This document shows, piece after piece, positions 55,955 to 64,000 of a stretch of DNA of 64,000 nucleotides. The position numbers and the translations under genes were made by a program. Origin of the DNA: Bacillus amyloliquefaciens DSM 7 = ATCC 23350 (GTDB taxonomy: Bacteria > Bacillota > Bacilli > Bacillales > Bacillaceae). Within the stretch, counting starts at the first letter, position 1; each line of letters starts with the position of its first letter. The notes below the pieces were generated by a model. It had not been told where the DNA came from and made no database searches. It worked only from the letters and a program-made list of their open reading frames with translations. The stretch lies in contig NC_014551.1 in assembly GCF_000196735.1 (NCBI RefSeq), positions 2,351,001-2,415,000 of the forward strand, written 5' to 3'.

Positions 55955-57016
55955 TCACAAAATAATTAATTCTTTAGGGGAATGCGTAATTGTCCGGTTG
56001 CCGTCCTCAGTGATGATGATATCATCTTCGATTCTGACGCCCCCAACTTCCGGTATGTATATGCCCGGCTCAACCGTTACCGCCATGCCCGGCTCAAGAA
56101 CGGCCGATGACCTGAAAGACAGTCCCGGGGATTCATGGACTTCCATTCCGAACCCGTGTCCTGTTGAATGGCCGAAATACTGTCCGTAGCCTTTTGCGGT
56201 GATGTGATCCCTCGTCAGGGCATCCGCTTCTTTTCCCGTCATGCCGGGTTTAATATGCGAAACACCGAGCGCCTGGGCATCGTATACGACCTGATAAATT
56301 TCTTTCAGTTTATCACTTGGCTCTCCGACCGCGACGGTGCGTGTGATATCAGAACAATAGCCTTTATAATAAGCGCCGAAATCGAGCGTGACCAAGTCTC
56401 CCTTTTCAATCAATTTGCCGCTTGCCACTCCGTGCGGAAGGCTGGATCTGACTCCTGAGGCGACGATCATATCAAAGGAAGAGCCATCTGCTCCTTGACG
56501 TCTCATATAAAATTCAAGCTCGTTTGCGACTGAAATCTCTGAGATGCCAGGTTTGATAAACGTCAGAATATGTTCAAACGCATCATCCGCAATCTTCGCA
56601 GCTTCCTCTAATATCTTAATCTCTTCACTTGACTTAATCAAGCGCAACTTTTCAACGGAATCCGCGACGGGAACCATCTCCGCTTCTTGCAGCACCGCTT
56701 GGTAGGATGCATATGTTCCGTACGTCAGGCTGTTTTGTTCGAAGCCGAGTTTTTTAATGCCGTACTCAAGAATCGTGTCCGCAGCCGTTTGGATTAAGCT
56801 TCCGCCGTGCTCGATAATTTCAAAGCCCTTCACTTGCGCCTTCGCCTGCTCGGTGTAACGGAAATCCGTAATAAATGCCGCACGTTCTTTCGATATGACC
56901 GCCAAGCCTGACGAACCCGTAAATCCCGTCATATACTGCAGATTGGCGGAGCTTGTCACCAAGATTCCGTCTATATCGAGCTGACCGAAAAGATTTCGCA
57001 ATTTCTCAAGTTTCAT
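55955..57016 (-). CDS. yqhT: Xaa-Pro aminopeptidase-type M24 peptidase (YqhT, PapA)
   Basis: Metallopeptidase removing an N-terminal residue before proline. 353 residues: N-terminal creatinase domain (QYMTGFTGSSGLAVI) and pita-bread domain with metal ligands in VTLDFGAYYKGYCSDITRT, FGHSTGHGFGMEVHESPG, MAVTVEPGIYIP and GVRIEDDIIIT. The start is ATG at 57014-57016 with GGAGAAAGGGA upstream. In B. subtilis 168 yqhS (aroQ) is next upstream; here it is absent. Confidence 0.95.
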   Translation of the reverse strand: MKLEKLRNLFGQLDIDGILVTSSANLQYMTGFTGSSGLAVISKERAAFITDFRYTEQAKAQVKGFEIIEHGGSLIQTAADTILEYGIKKLGFEQNSLTYGTYASYQAVLQEAEMVPVADSVEKLRLIKSSEEIKILEEAAKIADDAFEHILTFIKPGISEISVANELEFYMRRQGADGSSFDMIVASGVRSSLPHGVASGKLIEKGDLVTLDFGAYYKGYCSDITRTVAVGEPSDKLKEIYQVVYDAQALGVSHIKPGMTGKEADALTRDHITAKGYGQYFGHSTGHGFGMEVHESPGLSFRSSAVLEPGMAVTVEPGIYIPEVGGVRIEDDIIITEDGNRTITHSPKELIIL

Positions 57017-57088
57017 TCCCTTTCTCCTCCTCGCCGATTCTTGACTGCCGCCTGACACCGGGAGCATCCCCGCCCGGTTTTCAGCATA

Positions 57089-57117
57089 AAAAATGTTCAC
57101 TTCTCGTGAACATTTTA
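57089..57117 (-). terminator. Terminator of yqhR
   Basis: AAAATGTTCAC and GTGAACATTTT are exact complements around a 5-nt loop with TTA beyond; about 30 bp after the yqhR stop. Confidence 0.8.
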
Positions 57118-57145
57118 CCATACCGGACAGGGATTATACACTTAT

Positions 57146-57676
57146 TCACTTGTTGCCGAGCGCCCTGGCAAGCTTGTCTGACGTAAGTTCATTGTAGGCG
57201 AAGGAAATCGAGTAGCCGACAAACAAACCATACAGAATATAAAGGCAAAGCGTCGTCACGATTGTATCTGATTTCAATTCAGTGACAGACTTCACATCTT
57301 GGAAAATCGGATTGAATAAGAAAAAAACCGCGCACCATAAAATGACGCCGTACACCATCCCCGGCCACATGGTTTTAAAACGCTTCAGGCAGACGAAATA
57401 AATAAAAGCTCCGGCAATCGAAATTAACCCGATGACAACGATGCTGACCATCGTGCCGAGCCATTGTTTTTTCCATTCTCCGATCATAAACGGCTGAAGA
57501 ATCATGTTGGGGCTGATCTCTGAAAAATGAAAGAGATACCCGAGATAGCCGATCAAACTCCAAAATACACCCCCGGCAAATCCGATACCGCAAATTCTGC
57601 CGGTAAATGATACAGGCTGCTGATCTTCATCCTGCTTGTTTTTTTCTTCCTGTTCTGAATGTTTTTCGCTGGTCAT
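57146..57676 (-). CDS. yqhR: YqhR, four-span membrane protein
   Basis: About 176 residues: a hydrophilic, charged N-terminal tail (SEKHSEQEEKNKQDEDQQ) and four spans (GIGFAGGVFWSLIGYLGYLF, VSIVVIGLISIAGAFIYFV, YGVILWCAVFFLFNPIF, TLCLYILYGLFVGYSISFAY). Two adjacent ATGs (57679, 57676) follow GGAGGTGCC; the second has better spacing. Function unknown. Confidence 0.85.
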   Translation of the reverse strand: MTSEKHSEQEEKNKQDEDQQPVSFTGRICGIGFAGGVFWSLIGYLGYLFHFSEISPNMILQPFMIGEWKKQWLGTMVSIVVIGLISIAGAFIYFVCLKRFKTMWPGMVYGVILWCAVFFLFNPIFQDVKSVTELKSDTIVTTLCLYILYGLFVGYSISFAYNELTSDKLARALGNK

Positions 57677-57897
57677 CATGGCACCTCCAGTCATAGAATG
57701 CCCCAAAATTGAAAAGTCATAAAAAGTTCCGCCATATTTTCAATCAATGAGTAAAATCTTAGAAAACAGGGTATACTGCTTGTAGAAAAAGCATTGATTT
57801 TCCGGCTGTCTAACTAGAGGTTTACCGCTGTTTCCTGTACAATAGAGTGAAAGGAAATGGTTAGTAAATCCTAAGAAAACAGGCAGGTTGATAAACA

Positions 57898-58854
57898 ATG
57901 TCCACACAAAAAACGCCGCCCGCATACGGCGGTCAGGCTGTCGTTGAAGGGGTAATGTTCGGCGGCAGAAAAAATTATGTTACCGCCATCCGCAGGAATG
58001 ACGGAAGCATTGATTTTTTTAAGCTTCCGAGAGTGCCGAATTCCAAGCTTTCGGCTTTAAAGAAGATTCCTTTTTTGCGGGGAATCATCGCAATTATTGA
58101 GGCAAGCGCCAACGGCACAAAACATTTAAACTTTTCCAGCGAACGTTACGGGCTTGATCCTCAGGATGACGCCAAGCTGGAACAGGAAGATAAGAAGGGT
58201 TCGGGCTTATCAATGTTTTTCAGCCTGGCGGTGATCGGCGTTCTATCGTTTTTGTTCAGCAAATTCGTTTTTACGCTCGTCCCGGTCTTTTTAGCGGAGC
58301 TTGTAAGGCCCGTTTTTTCCTCAGACGCCGCGCAGATCGGAATAGAAAGCGTGTTTAAGCTTATCCTGCTTCTCGGCTACATTTATTTTTTATCAATGAC
58401 GCCGTTAATTAAAAGAGTGTTTCAATATCATGGAGCCGAACATAAGGTCATAAACTGTTATGAACAGAATTTGCCAATTACAATAAAAAATGTTCAGAAA
58501 CAGTCACGGCTTCATTACCGTTGCGGTTCAAGCTTTATCTTATTTACGATCATTGTCGGCATGTTCGTCTATTTACTCGTTCCGACAGATCCGCTTTGGG
58601 TGCGGATTTTAGACAGGATTGCGCTTATACCCGTCGTCCTCGGCATCTCCTTTGAAGTGCTCCAGCTGACGAACAAGGTGCGGAATATCCCTGTTTTGAA
58701 GGTGCTCGGTTATCCCGGCCTGTGGCTGCAGCTTTTAACGACAAAGGAACCGGAAGATGACCAGGTCGAGGTTGCCATAGAAAGCTTTAACGAGCTTCTC
58801 AGACTGGAAGACATTTCAGAACAGAGCGAAAAGCCGTCTGACAACGTAATCTGA
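57898..58854 (+). CDS. yqhQ: DUF1385 membrane protein YqhQ
   Basis: 318 residues. Conserved N-terminus AYGGQAVVEGVMFGGRKNYV, then a charged loop, spans at MFFSLAVIGVLSFLFSKFVF, SVFKLILLLGYIYFLSM and LIPVVLGISFEVLQL, and the conserved YHGAEHKVINCYE and RCGSSFILFTII motifs. The His/Cys/Glu-rich conserved motifs hint at metal or active-site chemistry, but the family is uncharacterised. The ribosome site AGGTTGAT is weak. Confidence 0.9.
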   Translation: MSTQKTPPAYGGQAVVEGVMFGGRKNYVTAIRRNDGSIDFFKLPRVPNSKLSALKKIPFLRGIIAIIEASANGTKHLNFSSERYGLDPQDDAKLEQEDKKGSGLSMFFSLAVIGVLSFLFSKFVFTLVPVFLAELVRPVFSSDAAQIGIESVFKLILLLGYIYFLSMTPLIKRVFQYHGAEHKVINCYEQNLPITIKNVQKQSRLHYRCGSSFILFTIIVGMFVYLLVPTDPLWVRILDRIALIPVVLGISFEVLQLTNKVRNIPVLKVLGYPGLWLQLLTTKEPEDDQVEVAIESFNELLRLEDISEQSEKPSDNVI

Positions 58855-58890
58855 ACCGTTACCTGTTATTATTTTCGGAGGTGGGCAGTT

Positions 58891-59286
58891 ATGAATCATC
58901 GTGTACAACCTTTTTTTGCTGTATTAATAGCGCTTGGTGCATTTGGTTTCATTTATGCGGCGGTAACAAACCCCGGGCAGATGATCTCAAGAGCGATTAC
59001 CGTCATTATCGCAGGCGTCATCATTTATTTTATCGTGAGATCGGTTCTGAACCGCCGCGCCGGCCGTGACGGAACCGCTTTCAAAAAAGCGGCCAAACAA
59101 TCGCGGCTCCGAATGAAGGAGCAAAAAGCGAAGCATCGCGCCGCTCACAGAGGGCGGGTCAGCCATTTGCGGAGCGTGCCGAGCAGCAGCAGACCGAAGC
59201 CGATGATTCTTAAGAAAAAAAGCCAGACCCAGCTTACCGTCATAGAAGGTAAAAAGAATAAAAAGAAAAACAGAGCGCTTTTTTAA
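58891..59286 (+). CDS. yqhP: YqhP, SA1362-family protein
   Basis: 131 residues: two spans (FFAVLIALGAFGFIYAAV, AITVIIAGVIIYFIVRSVL) and a very basic C-terminal half (KQSRLRMKEQKAKHRAAHRG, ending KKNKKKNRALF). GGAGGTGGG precedes ATG. It ends by overlapping the convergent yqhO by 4 nt. Function unknown; the basic tail could contact nucleic acid or membrane. Confidence 0.88.
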   Translation: MNHRVQPFFAVLIALGAFGFIYAAVTNPGQMISRAITVIIAGVIIYFIVRSVLNRRAGRDGTAFKKAAKQSRLRMKEQKAKHRAAHRGRVSHLRSVPSSSRPKPMILKKKSQTQLTVIEGKKNKKKNRALF

Positions 59287-60158
59287 TAGCTCCATTGCTT
59301 CAAAAATTGCTCTGTTCTGCTTTTTCCTAGCTCAATGAGAGCTAGTTTTTTTTGCGGTGTGAGATGAAACTCCGTCGCCATCACATTTTCCACCGGAATA
59401 AAAATAATATTCTGTTCGTACTTCGTCGCGATATGCCTGGCATCATGAGCGTCTTTCATCGTTTCAAACAAAGCGCCGAACAGCTCAAAAGCGTTGCGGA
59501 TTGAGTTTTTCGGGCGCTCTTTTTCGTTAGGCGAAAGCGAAATTCCGATGACCGGCCGCCTGCGCTCTTTGGAAAACAGCCAAATCGGGAAATTGCTTAG
59601 CACGCCGCCGTCAACGACCGTTGAGGTGCCTTTATCAGTCTTCAGTTTAATCGGCTCAAAAAAATAAGGGATGCTGCAGCTCATTCTGACAGCTCTGGCA
59701 ACTGGGAACATCTCCGGATTTAATCCGTAGCGGGGAAGGTCGTCAGGAAGCACGATCATCGTTCCGTTCGTCAGATCTGAAGCGATCAGACGGAGCGATC
59801 CTTTTTTCATATCGCCGAACGCGATGATGCCCTTCGCTTTTAATTTATCCGCAATCCATTTTTCCAGCGTATCGCCTTTGTATAATCCAAGGCGCCAATA
59901 TATCGACACCCACTGCAGGATATTCAGCGGGAGGAAGGAATATCTCTGATCAAGCAATTGTCTTCCGTCCACCTCATCTATGATGGAATGAACCTCTCTG
60001 CTCGTGTAGCCCGCAGCGATAAATGCGGCAATAATCGCGCCGGCGCTTGTTCCGGCGAGTCTTTCAAAACAATAGCCCTTTTCTTCAAGCGCTTCATACG
60101 CGCCGGCAAGCGCCACCCCTTTTATCCCCCCGCCCGAAAATACGCCGTCAATCTGCAT
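59283..60158 (-). CDS. yqhO: Patatin-like phospholipase (YqhO)
   Basis: Serine acyl hydrolase of the patatin family, 291 residues. Oxyanion Gly-rich loop DGVFSGGGIKGVALAGAYEA, nucleophile motif LAGTSAGAIIAAF (GxSxG), and the catalytic Asp in STVVDGGVLSNFPIWLF. No signal peptide, so cytoplasmic or membrane-surface. ATG at 60156-60158 follows GGGAGAGGG. Physiological lipid unknown. Confidence 0.92.
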   Translation of the reverse strand: MQIDGVFSGGGIKGVALAGAYEALEEKGYCFERLAGTSAGAIIAAFIAAGYTSREVHSIIDEVDGRQLLDQRYSFLPLNILQWVSIYWRLGLYKGDTLEKWIADKLKAKGIIAFGDMKKGSLRLIASDLTNGTMIVLPDDLPRYGLNPEMFPVARAVRMSCSIPYFFEPIKLKTDKGTSTVVDGGVLSNFPIWLFSKERRRPVIGISLSPNEKERPKNSIRNAFELFGALFETMKDAHDARHIATKYEQNIIFIPVENVMATEFHLTPQKKLALIELGKSRTEQFLKQWSY

Positions 60159-60240
60159 ACGCGCCCTCTCCCTTCCATCCAAGGTGTATTATTATTTTAA
60201 GAAACGGCTTGGTGAAATAGACCAAAGAATGAAGACATTA

Positions 60241-60272
60241 AAAAAAGGGCGCCCTATTTCGGGCTGCCCTTT
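60241..60272 (-). terminator. Terminator of mntR
   Basis: AAGGGC and GCCCTT with an inner GCC/GGC pairing form a stem, followed by T7 on the minus strand; it overlaps the mntR stop. Confidence 0.8.
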
Positions 60273-60699
60273 ATTCACCGGGATTTTCGGTTTTTTTCTG
60301 TACGGATTTCAATTCTTTTTTCCGGCTGTCGTCATCTTCAAAATACTGAACGAGATCGCCGATGCGGTCAATGCTGTTCCAGCTCAGATGATGTTCGATT
60401 CCTTCTACATCATTGTAAATCTTCTCTTCATCAACACCAATGATTCTTAAAAACTGCTCAAGCAATTCGTGTCTGTATACGAGGCGTTTGCCGATCTTTT
60501 TGCCTTTTGACGTCAATACGAGCCCGCGATATTTTTCATAAATCAAGTACTCGTCTTTATCTAGTTTTTGAACCATTTTCGTTACAGAGGAGGGATGGAC
60601 TGCCAAAGCTTCCGCGATATCAGAAACCCGTGCATATCCTTTTTCTTCTATCAGCATATAAATCTGTTCAATATAATCTTCCATACTTGGTGTTGTCAT
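60271..60699 (-). CDS. mntR: MntR, manganese-responsive repressor
   Basis: DtxR-family regulator that represses Mn uptake (mntH, mntABCD) and activates efflux genes when Mn is bound. 142 residues: winged helix with recognition region [20 protein letters not shown], and dimerisation domain with metal ligands Asp8 and Glu11 ([13 protein letters not shown]), His77, Glu99/Glu102/His103 in [14 protein letters not shown] at 60697-60699 has GGGAGGGG upstream. Confidence 0.97.
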   Translation of the reverse strand: MTTPSMEDYIEQIYMLIEEKGYARVSDIAEALAVHPSSVTKMVQKLDKDEYLIYEKYRGLVLTSKGKKIGKRLVYRHELLEQFLRIIGVDEEKIYNDVEGIEHHLSWNSIDRIGDLVQYFEDDDSRKKELKSVQKKTENPGE

Positions 60700-60798
60700 C
60701 GTACCCCTCCCAAAAAGCACCTTAACTTTATAAACCATTACAAGTTTACACTAACGGTCATGAAAAAACAAGGATGCTTCCGGTCTGTCAAGCCTTAA

Positions 60799-61635
60799 TC
60801 AGCGCTTATAATTCCATTCGTCAGACGCGTATTTCGTCTCGGCCAGCTCATTGACAAACGCAAGCTCTTCCGGCGTGAGTGTGTAAGGCTCAAGATGAAT
60901 GTTCAGGCCTTCCTCAAAACCGGCTTTAAAAGCGATTCTGGCTTCATCCATCGTTACCGGTTTTTGCGCTAAGGCGTTGATGGCTACCGCTTTGTTTTTG
61001 AAATTCCGCTGCATGCGCTCACGGACTCTGTCGCTCGGATATAAAAACAGATCAAACAGCTTGTCCTCATCAATGTCAAGCAGGATGGAGCCGTGCTGAA
61101 GAATAACGCCTTTTTGGCGTGTCTGCGCGCTTCCCGCCACTTTCCGCCCTTCGACGACCAGCTCATACCACGAAGGCGCATCAAAGCAGACGGACGAGCG
61201 CGGATTTTTCAGGCTTTCTTTTTCCTTTTCCGTACGCGGAATCGCAAAGTAAGCATCAAGCCCAAGGTTTCTGAACCCCTGCAGAATGCCTTCTGAAATC
61301 ACCCGGTATGCCTCTGTCACCGTGGCCGGCATTTCCGGATGATCCTCTGAAACGATTACGCTGTATGTCAATTCTTTATCATGTAGAACACCCCGTCCGC
61401 CTGTCGGTCTTCTGACAAACCCGAGGCCGTGTTTATGTACTGCGTCAAAGTTAATTTCCTTCTTAATATTTTGAAAATACCCGACAGACAGCGTTGCCGG
61501 ATTCCAGCCGTAAAAACGGATCACCGGAGGAATTTTTTTTTGGCTGTGCCAATATAAAAGCGCTTCATCCAGCGCCATGTTAAATGCCGGGCTTTCATTC
61601 CCTGAGTCAATAAACCGCCATGTTTCTTTTTCCAT
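60799..61635 (-). CDS. lipM: LipM, octanoyltransferase of lipoate synthesis
   Basis: Moves octanoate from acyl carrier protein to GcvH, the first step of lipoyl assembly in Bacillus. 278 residues of the BPL_LplA_LipB fold; nucleophile Cys150 in [15 protein letters not shown], conserved [19 protein letters not shown] and the Lys in [11 protein letters not shown]. Divergent from yqhL. A perfect inverted repeat lies 33 bp before the start. Placement near gcvP fits its role, as GcvH is its acceptor. Confidence 0.96.
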   Translation of the reverse strand: MEKETWRFIDSGNESPAFNMALDEALLYWHSQKKIPPVIRFYGWNPATLSVGYFQNIKKEINFDAVHKHGLGFVRRPTGGRGVLHDKELTYSVIVSEDHPEMPATVTEAYRVISEGILQGFRNLGLDAYFAIPRTEKEKESLKNPRSSVCFDAPSWYELVVEGRKVAGSAQTRQKGVILQHGSILLDIDEDKLFDLFLYPSDRVRERMQRNFKNKAVAINALAQKPVTMDEARIAFKAGFEEGLNIHLEPYTLTPEELAFVNELAETKYASDEWNYKR

Positions 61636-61667
61636 ACACTGAACCCTTCTTTATCGTTTTAATAAAA

Positions 61668-61684
61668 TCAGTTTAACAAACTGA
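61668..61684. promoter_or_regulatory. Perfect inverted repeat upstream of lipM (operator candidate)
   Basis: TCAGTTT and AAACTGA are exact inverted repeats around AAC, 33 bp upstream of lipM and 144 bp upstream of yqhL. Size and place suit a repressor site; I recognise no known regulator's box. Confidence 0.5.
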
Positions 61685-61717
61685 CGTGAAAATGAAAAAT
61701 ATTTCGTTTCATTAAGG

Positions 61718-61746
61718 ATGACAATCGCTTCATGCTTTACTATAAT
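61718..61746 (+). promoter_or_regulatory. Sigma-A promoter of yqhL
   Basis: ATGACA (61718-61723), 17 bp, TATAAT (61741-61746). The leader of about 75 nt then holds a hairpin, CCTTGT/ACAAG, followed by TTTTTGATTTT. Confidence 0.7.
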
Positions 61747-61828
61747 AGTATTTGTCCCAAAACGTCCGGTAAGCCTTGTTTTCACAAGCAGGGTTTTTGA
61801 TTTTATAAGCTAAAGGAGTAGAATCGCA

Positions 61829-62212
61829 TTGTCTAATATGATTGCTTTAATTATTGTTGCGGCGTTTATCGTTTATATGATCGTGTCGTATTTTTACCAG
61901 CAGCGTTTAATGAAAACACTTACGGAAGAGGAATTCCGCGCGGGCTACAGAAAAGCGCAGCTGATTGACGTCCGTGAGCCGAATGAATTTGAAGGCGGCC
62001 ATATTCTCGGCGCGCGTAACATTCCGCTGTCACAGCTGAAGCAGCGCAAAAGCGAAATCCGTCCTGATAAACCCGTTTATCTGTACTGCCAAAACAATGT
62101 CCGCAGCGGACGCGCGGCACAGACGCTCCGCAAACACGGCTGCAAGGATATTTACAACCTGAAAGGCGGATTTAAAAAATGGGGCGGAAAAATTAAAGCA
62201 AAGAACCAATAA
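61829..62212 (+). CDS. yqhL: Membrane-anchored rhodanese YqhL
   Basis: Thiosulphate/persulphide sulphurtransferase. 127 residues: one N-terminal span (MIALIIVAAFIVYMIVSYFY) and a rhodanese domain (RKAQLIDVREPNEFEGGHIL) with catalytic Cys87 in VYLYCQNNVRSG. The TTG at 61829 is the start, with AAAGGAG 10 nt upstream; the ATG three codons later is too distant. Cytoplasmic-side sulphurtransferase is inferred from the anchor's charge pattern. Confidence 0.92.
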   Translation: MSNMIALIIVAAFIVYMIVSYFYQQRLMKTLTEEEFRAGYRKAQLIDVREPNEFEGGHILGARNIPLSQLKQRKSEIRPDKPVYLYCQNNVRSGRAAQTLRKHGCKDIYNLKGGFKKWGGKIKAKNQ

Positions 62213-62253
62213 TAAAAAAGAGCTCTCCGTTTTATACGGAAGCTCTTTTTTTA
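62213..62253. terminator. Bidirectional terminator between yqhL and gcvPB
   Basis: AAAAAAGAGCTCTCCGT and ACGGAAGCTCTTTTTTT form an A/T-flanked stem around a short loop, serving both convergent genes. Confidence 0.9.
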
Positions 62254-62259
62254 TACCCG

Positions 62260-63735
62260 TCAGCGGCTGCCGGCAGATGTATGTTCGTATTTTAAAACCG
62301 GCTTTCTTGCGGCCTTGGTTTCATCCATTCTTTTGACAACCGTGGTATGCGGCGCCTCCTGAACGGTCTCAGGTGATTCCTCCGCTTCCCGCGCAATTTG
62401 AATCATGGCATCTATAAAGGCATCAAGCGTTTCCTTCGATTCCGTTTCCGTCGGTTCGATCATGATGCTTTCTTCCACATTGAGAGGGAAATACACAGTC
62501 GGCGGGTGATAGCCGAAATCTAAAAGCCGTTTGGCAATATCAAGCGTTCTTACGCCGAGCTTTTTCTGTCTTCTTCCCGATAACACAAATTCATGCTTGC
62601 AATGACGGGCATACGGCAGATCATAATAAGGCGCGAGTCTTCTCATCATATAATTTGCATTTAAAACCGCGTTTTCGGTCACAGCTTTTAAGCCGTCAGG
62701 CCCCATGGAGCGGATATACGTGTAGGCTCTGACATTAATGCCGAAGTTTCCGTAATAAGGCTTTACGCGCCCGATCGATTGCGGACGGTCATAGTCAAAA
62801 GTCAAACGGCCCTCTTTTTTCGTGAGGACGGGTTTCGGCAGGTACGGAATGAATTCTTTCTTTACTCCGACCGGGCCCGAGCCTGGTCCTCCTCCGCCGT
62901 GCGGCCCGGTAAATGTTTTATGCAGATTAAGATGAACGACGTCAAATCCCATATCTCCCGGTCTTGCTTTACTTAAAACGGCGTTTAAATTCGCTCCGTC
63001 ATAATAAAGCTTTCCGCCGGCCTGATGGACGATATCAGCCATTTCTGTAATATTTTCCTCAAATAAGCCGAGGGTGTTCGGATTCGTCAGCATCAGCGCC
63101 GCTGTTTCTTCATTTACCGCTCTTTTCAAATCTTCAATGTCAACCAGCCCGTGTTCATTTGACTTGACGGTAATCGTTTCAAAGCCGGCGACCGTGGCGG
63201 ATGCCGGATTCGTCCCGTGGGCAGAATCGGGAACAATCACCTTCGTCCGTCCGAAGTCTCCCCGTGCTTCATGATAAGCGCGGATCATCATCAGGCCGGT
63301 CCATTCGCCGTGAGCGCCCGCCGCAGGCTGCAGCGTCACCTCGTCCATACCCGTAATTTCCTCCAAGTGTCCGCTTAAATCGTATAAAAGCTCAAGCGCT
63401 CCCTGAACCGTGTCCTCGTCCTGAAGCGGGTGAATGGCTGAAAAGCCTGGGAACCGGGCAATTTTTTCATTTAATTTCGGATTGTATTTCATCGTACAGG
63501 AGCCGAGCGGATAAAAACCTGAATCAACCCCGTGGTTTCTCTTAGAAAGTGCGGTATAATGCCGCATAATATCAAGCTCTGATACTTCCGGAAGCTTTGC
63601 GTCTTCATTGCGGATATAATCACCCGGAAGAAGGCTTTCAAGCTCCGTTTCCGGTACATCAAGCTCCGGAAGGCTGTAACCGACACGCCCTTCGCGGGAC
63701 ATTTCAAAAATAAGCGTCTGATCTTGATTATTCAT
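62260..63735 (-). CDS. gcvPB: Glycine decarboxylase subunit 2 (P protein, C-terminal half)
   Basis: PLP-bearing subunit of the split P protein; decarboxylates glycine and passes aminomethyl to lipoyl-GcvH. 491 residues. Schiff-base Lys in [29 protein letters not shown] near the N-terminus, [20 protein letters not shown] and [17 protein letters not shown]. The start is ATG at 63733-63735 with TTGGGGGATC upstream, overlapping gcvPA by 8 nt. Confidence 0.97.
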   Translation of the reverse strand: MNNQDQTLIFEMSREGRVGYSLPELDVPETELESLLPGDYIRNEDAKLPEVSELDIMRHYTALSKRNHGVDSGFYPLGSCTMKYNPKLNEKIARFPGFSAIHPLQDEDTVQGALELLYDLSGHLEEITGMDEVTLQPAAGAHGEWTGLMMIRAYHEARGDFGRTKVIVPDSAHGTNPASATVAGFETITVKSNEHGLVDIEDLKRAVNEETAALMLTNPNTLGLFEENITEMADIVHQAGGKLYYDGANLNAVLSKARPGDMGFDVVHLNLHKTFTGPHGGGGPGSGPVGVKKEFIPYLPKPVLTKKEGRLTFDYDRPQSIGRVKPYYGNFGINVRAYTYIRSMGPDGLKAVTENAVLNANYMMRRLAPYYDLPYARHCKHEFVLSGRRQKKLGVRTLDIAKRLLDFGYHPPTVYFPLNVEESIMIEPTETESKETLDAFIDAMIQIAREAEESPETVQEAPHTTVVKRMDETKAARKPVLKYEHTSAGSR

Positions 63736-64000
63736 GTTGATCCCCCAATCCCGCAATAAGCGAATCGATCTCTTCTTTTGTTCTCAGCTCTGTGACGGCA
63801 ATGAGCATATGCTGCTTCAGTTCCGGATACGCTAGGCCTAAATCATATCCGCCGATTATGCCTTGTTGTAAGAGCCTCCGGTTTGCTTCCTTGACTGGCT
63901 CATTCAGCCTGACTGCAAACTCATTAAACATCGGGCCGTCAAACGCTATGTGCAAGCCGGCTTTTTCCGCTTGGCGTCTCGCGTAATCAGCTTTCAGTAT
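63728..64000 (-). CDS. gcvPA: Glycine decarboxylase subunit 1, C-terminal end, cut by window edge
   Basis: Last 90 or so residues of the other P-protein half: [39 protein letters not shown] and [18 protein letters not shown]. The frame is open to the right edge of the window, so the gene continues beyond 64000. It overlaps gcvPB by 8 nt; gcvT is expected further upstream. Confidence 0.95.
   Translation of the reverse strand: MLKADYARRQAEKAGLHIAFDGPMFNEFAVRLNEPVKEANRRLLQQGIIGGYDLGLAYPELKQHMLIAVTELRTKEEIDSLIAGLGDQHE

Noticed and set aside
57707-57897. Promoter for yqhQ at TACAAT near 57838
   Set aside because: No acceptable -35 at 16-18 bp; the promoter could not be placed with confidence.
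1-64000. CRISPR arrays, prophage, insertion sequences, tRNA or rRNA genes
   Set aside because: No regularly spaced repeats, transposase or phage genes, or tRNA/rRNA sequences were recognised anywhere in the window.

Overview
The window is a chromosomal segment of a Bacillus from the B. subtilis species complex, most like the B. amyloliquefaciens/velezensis branch. The evidence is gene order: polYA-mifM-yqjG-yqjEDC-yqjBA-artRQP-brxB-bmrU, then bkd, mmg, yqiKIH, yqiG, spo0A-spoIVB-recN-argR-tlyA-dxs-ispA-xseBA-folD-nusB-yqhY-accCB, spoIIIA, efp, mntR, lipM and gcvP. Proteins are close to, but not identical with, those of strain 168 as I remember them. There are full sporulation genes with sigma-E type promoters. 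No rRNA, tRNA, CRISPR array, prophage or insertion sequence was seen. Relative to 168 (from memory) yqjF, bmr/bmrR and yqhS (aroQ) are missing.

Layout. 1-9.5 kb: DNA polymerase IV (partial), the MifM stalling leader with membrane insertase YqjG, an acyl-CoA carboxylase beta/methylmalonyl-CoA epimerase pair, an L,D-transpeptidase, and an arginine ABC transporter with an ARG-box-like operator. 9.6-20.6 kb: a BmrU-like lipid kinase and the sigma-54/BkdR branched-chain keto acid operon (ptb-bcd-buk-lpdV-bkdAA-bkdAB-bkdB). 20.8-27.9 kb: yqzF and the mother-cell mmg operon (thiolase, 3-hydroxybutyryl-CoA and acyl-CoA dehydrogenases, methylcitrate cycle). In this operon mmgB carries a one-base frameshift. 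27.9-35.2 kb: a glycerophosphodiesterase, a cell-wall amidase and a lipoprotein, then an accessory stretch. The accessory stretch holds a YtaF/MntP-like membrane protein divergent from an XRE-DUF1232 regulator across a perfect 20-bp palindrome, two very small peptide genes, the flavin oxidoreductase YqiG, a tandem duplicated pair of GerPA/GerPF-family genes with near-identical promoters, and a YncD-type alanine racemase.

35.3-49.4 kb: spo0A (0A boxes, sigma-H and sigma-A promoters), spoIVB, recN, argR, tlyA-like yqxC, dxs, ispA, exonuclease VII, folD, nusB, yqhY and acetyl-CoA carboxylase subunits accC/accB. 49.5-55 kb: the eight-gene spoIIIA operon, where spoIIIAD has no ATG, GTG or TTG at its expected start. 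55-64 kb: yqhV, efp, aminopeptidase yqhT, yqhR/Q/P/O, mntR, lipM, rhodanese yqhL, and the two glycine decarboxylase subunits (gcvPA truncated by the window edge).

How the genes fit together. BKD converts Val/Ile/Leu keto acids to branched acyl-CoAs. Isoleucine and valine breakdown gives propionyl-CoA, which the mmg methylcitrate enzymes can burn in the mother cell, and which YqjD/YqjC could alternatively route to methylmalonyl-CoA. LipM (lipoate), LpdV, BkdB and GcvP are tied by lipoyl-dependent chemistry. spo0A, spoIVB, spoIIIA, mmg, the GerP-like pair and alanine racemase give the region a strong sporulation/germination theme.
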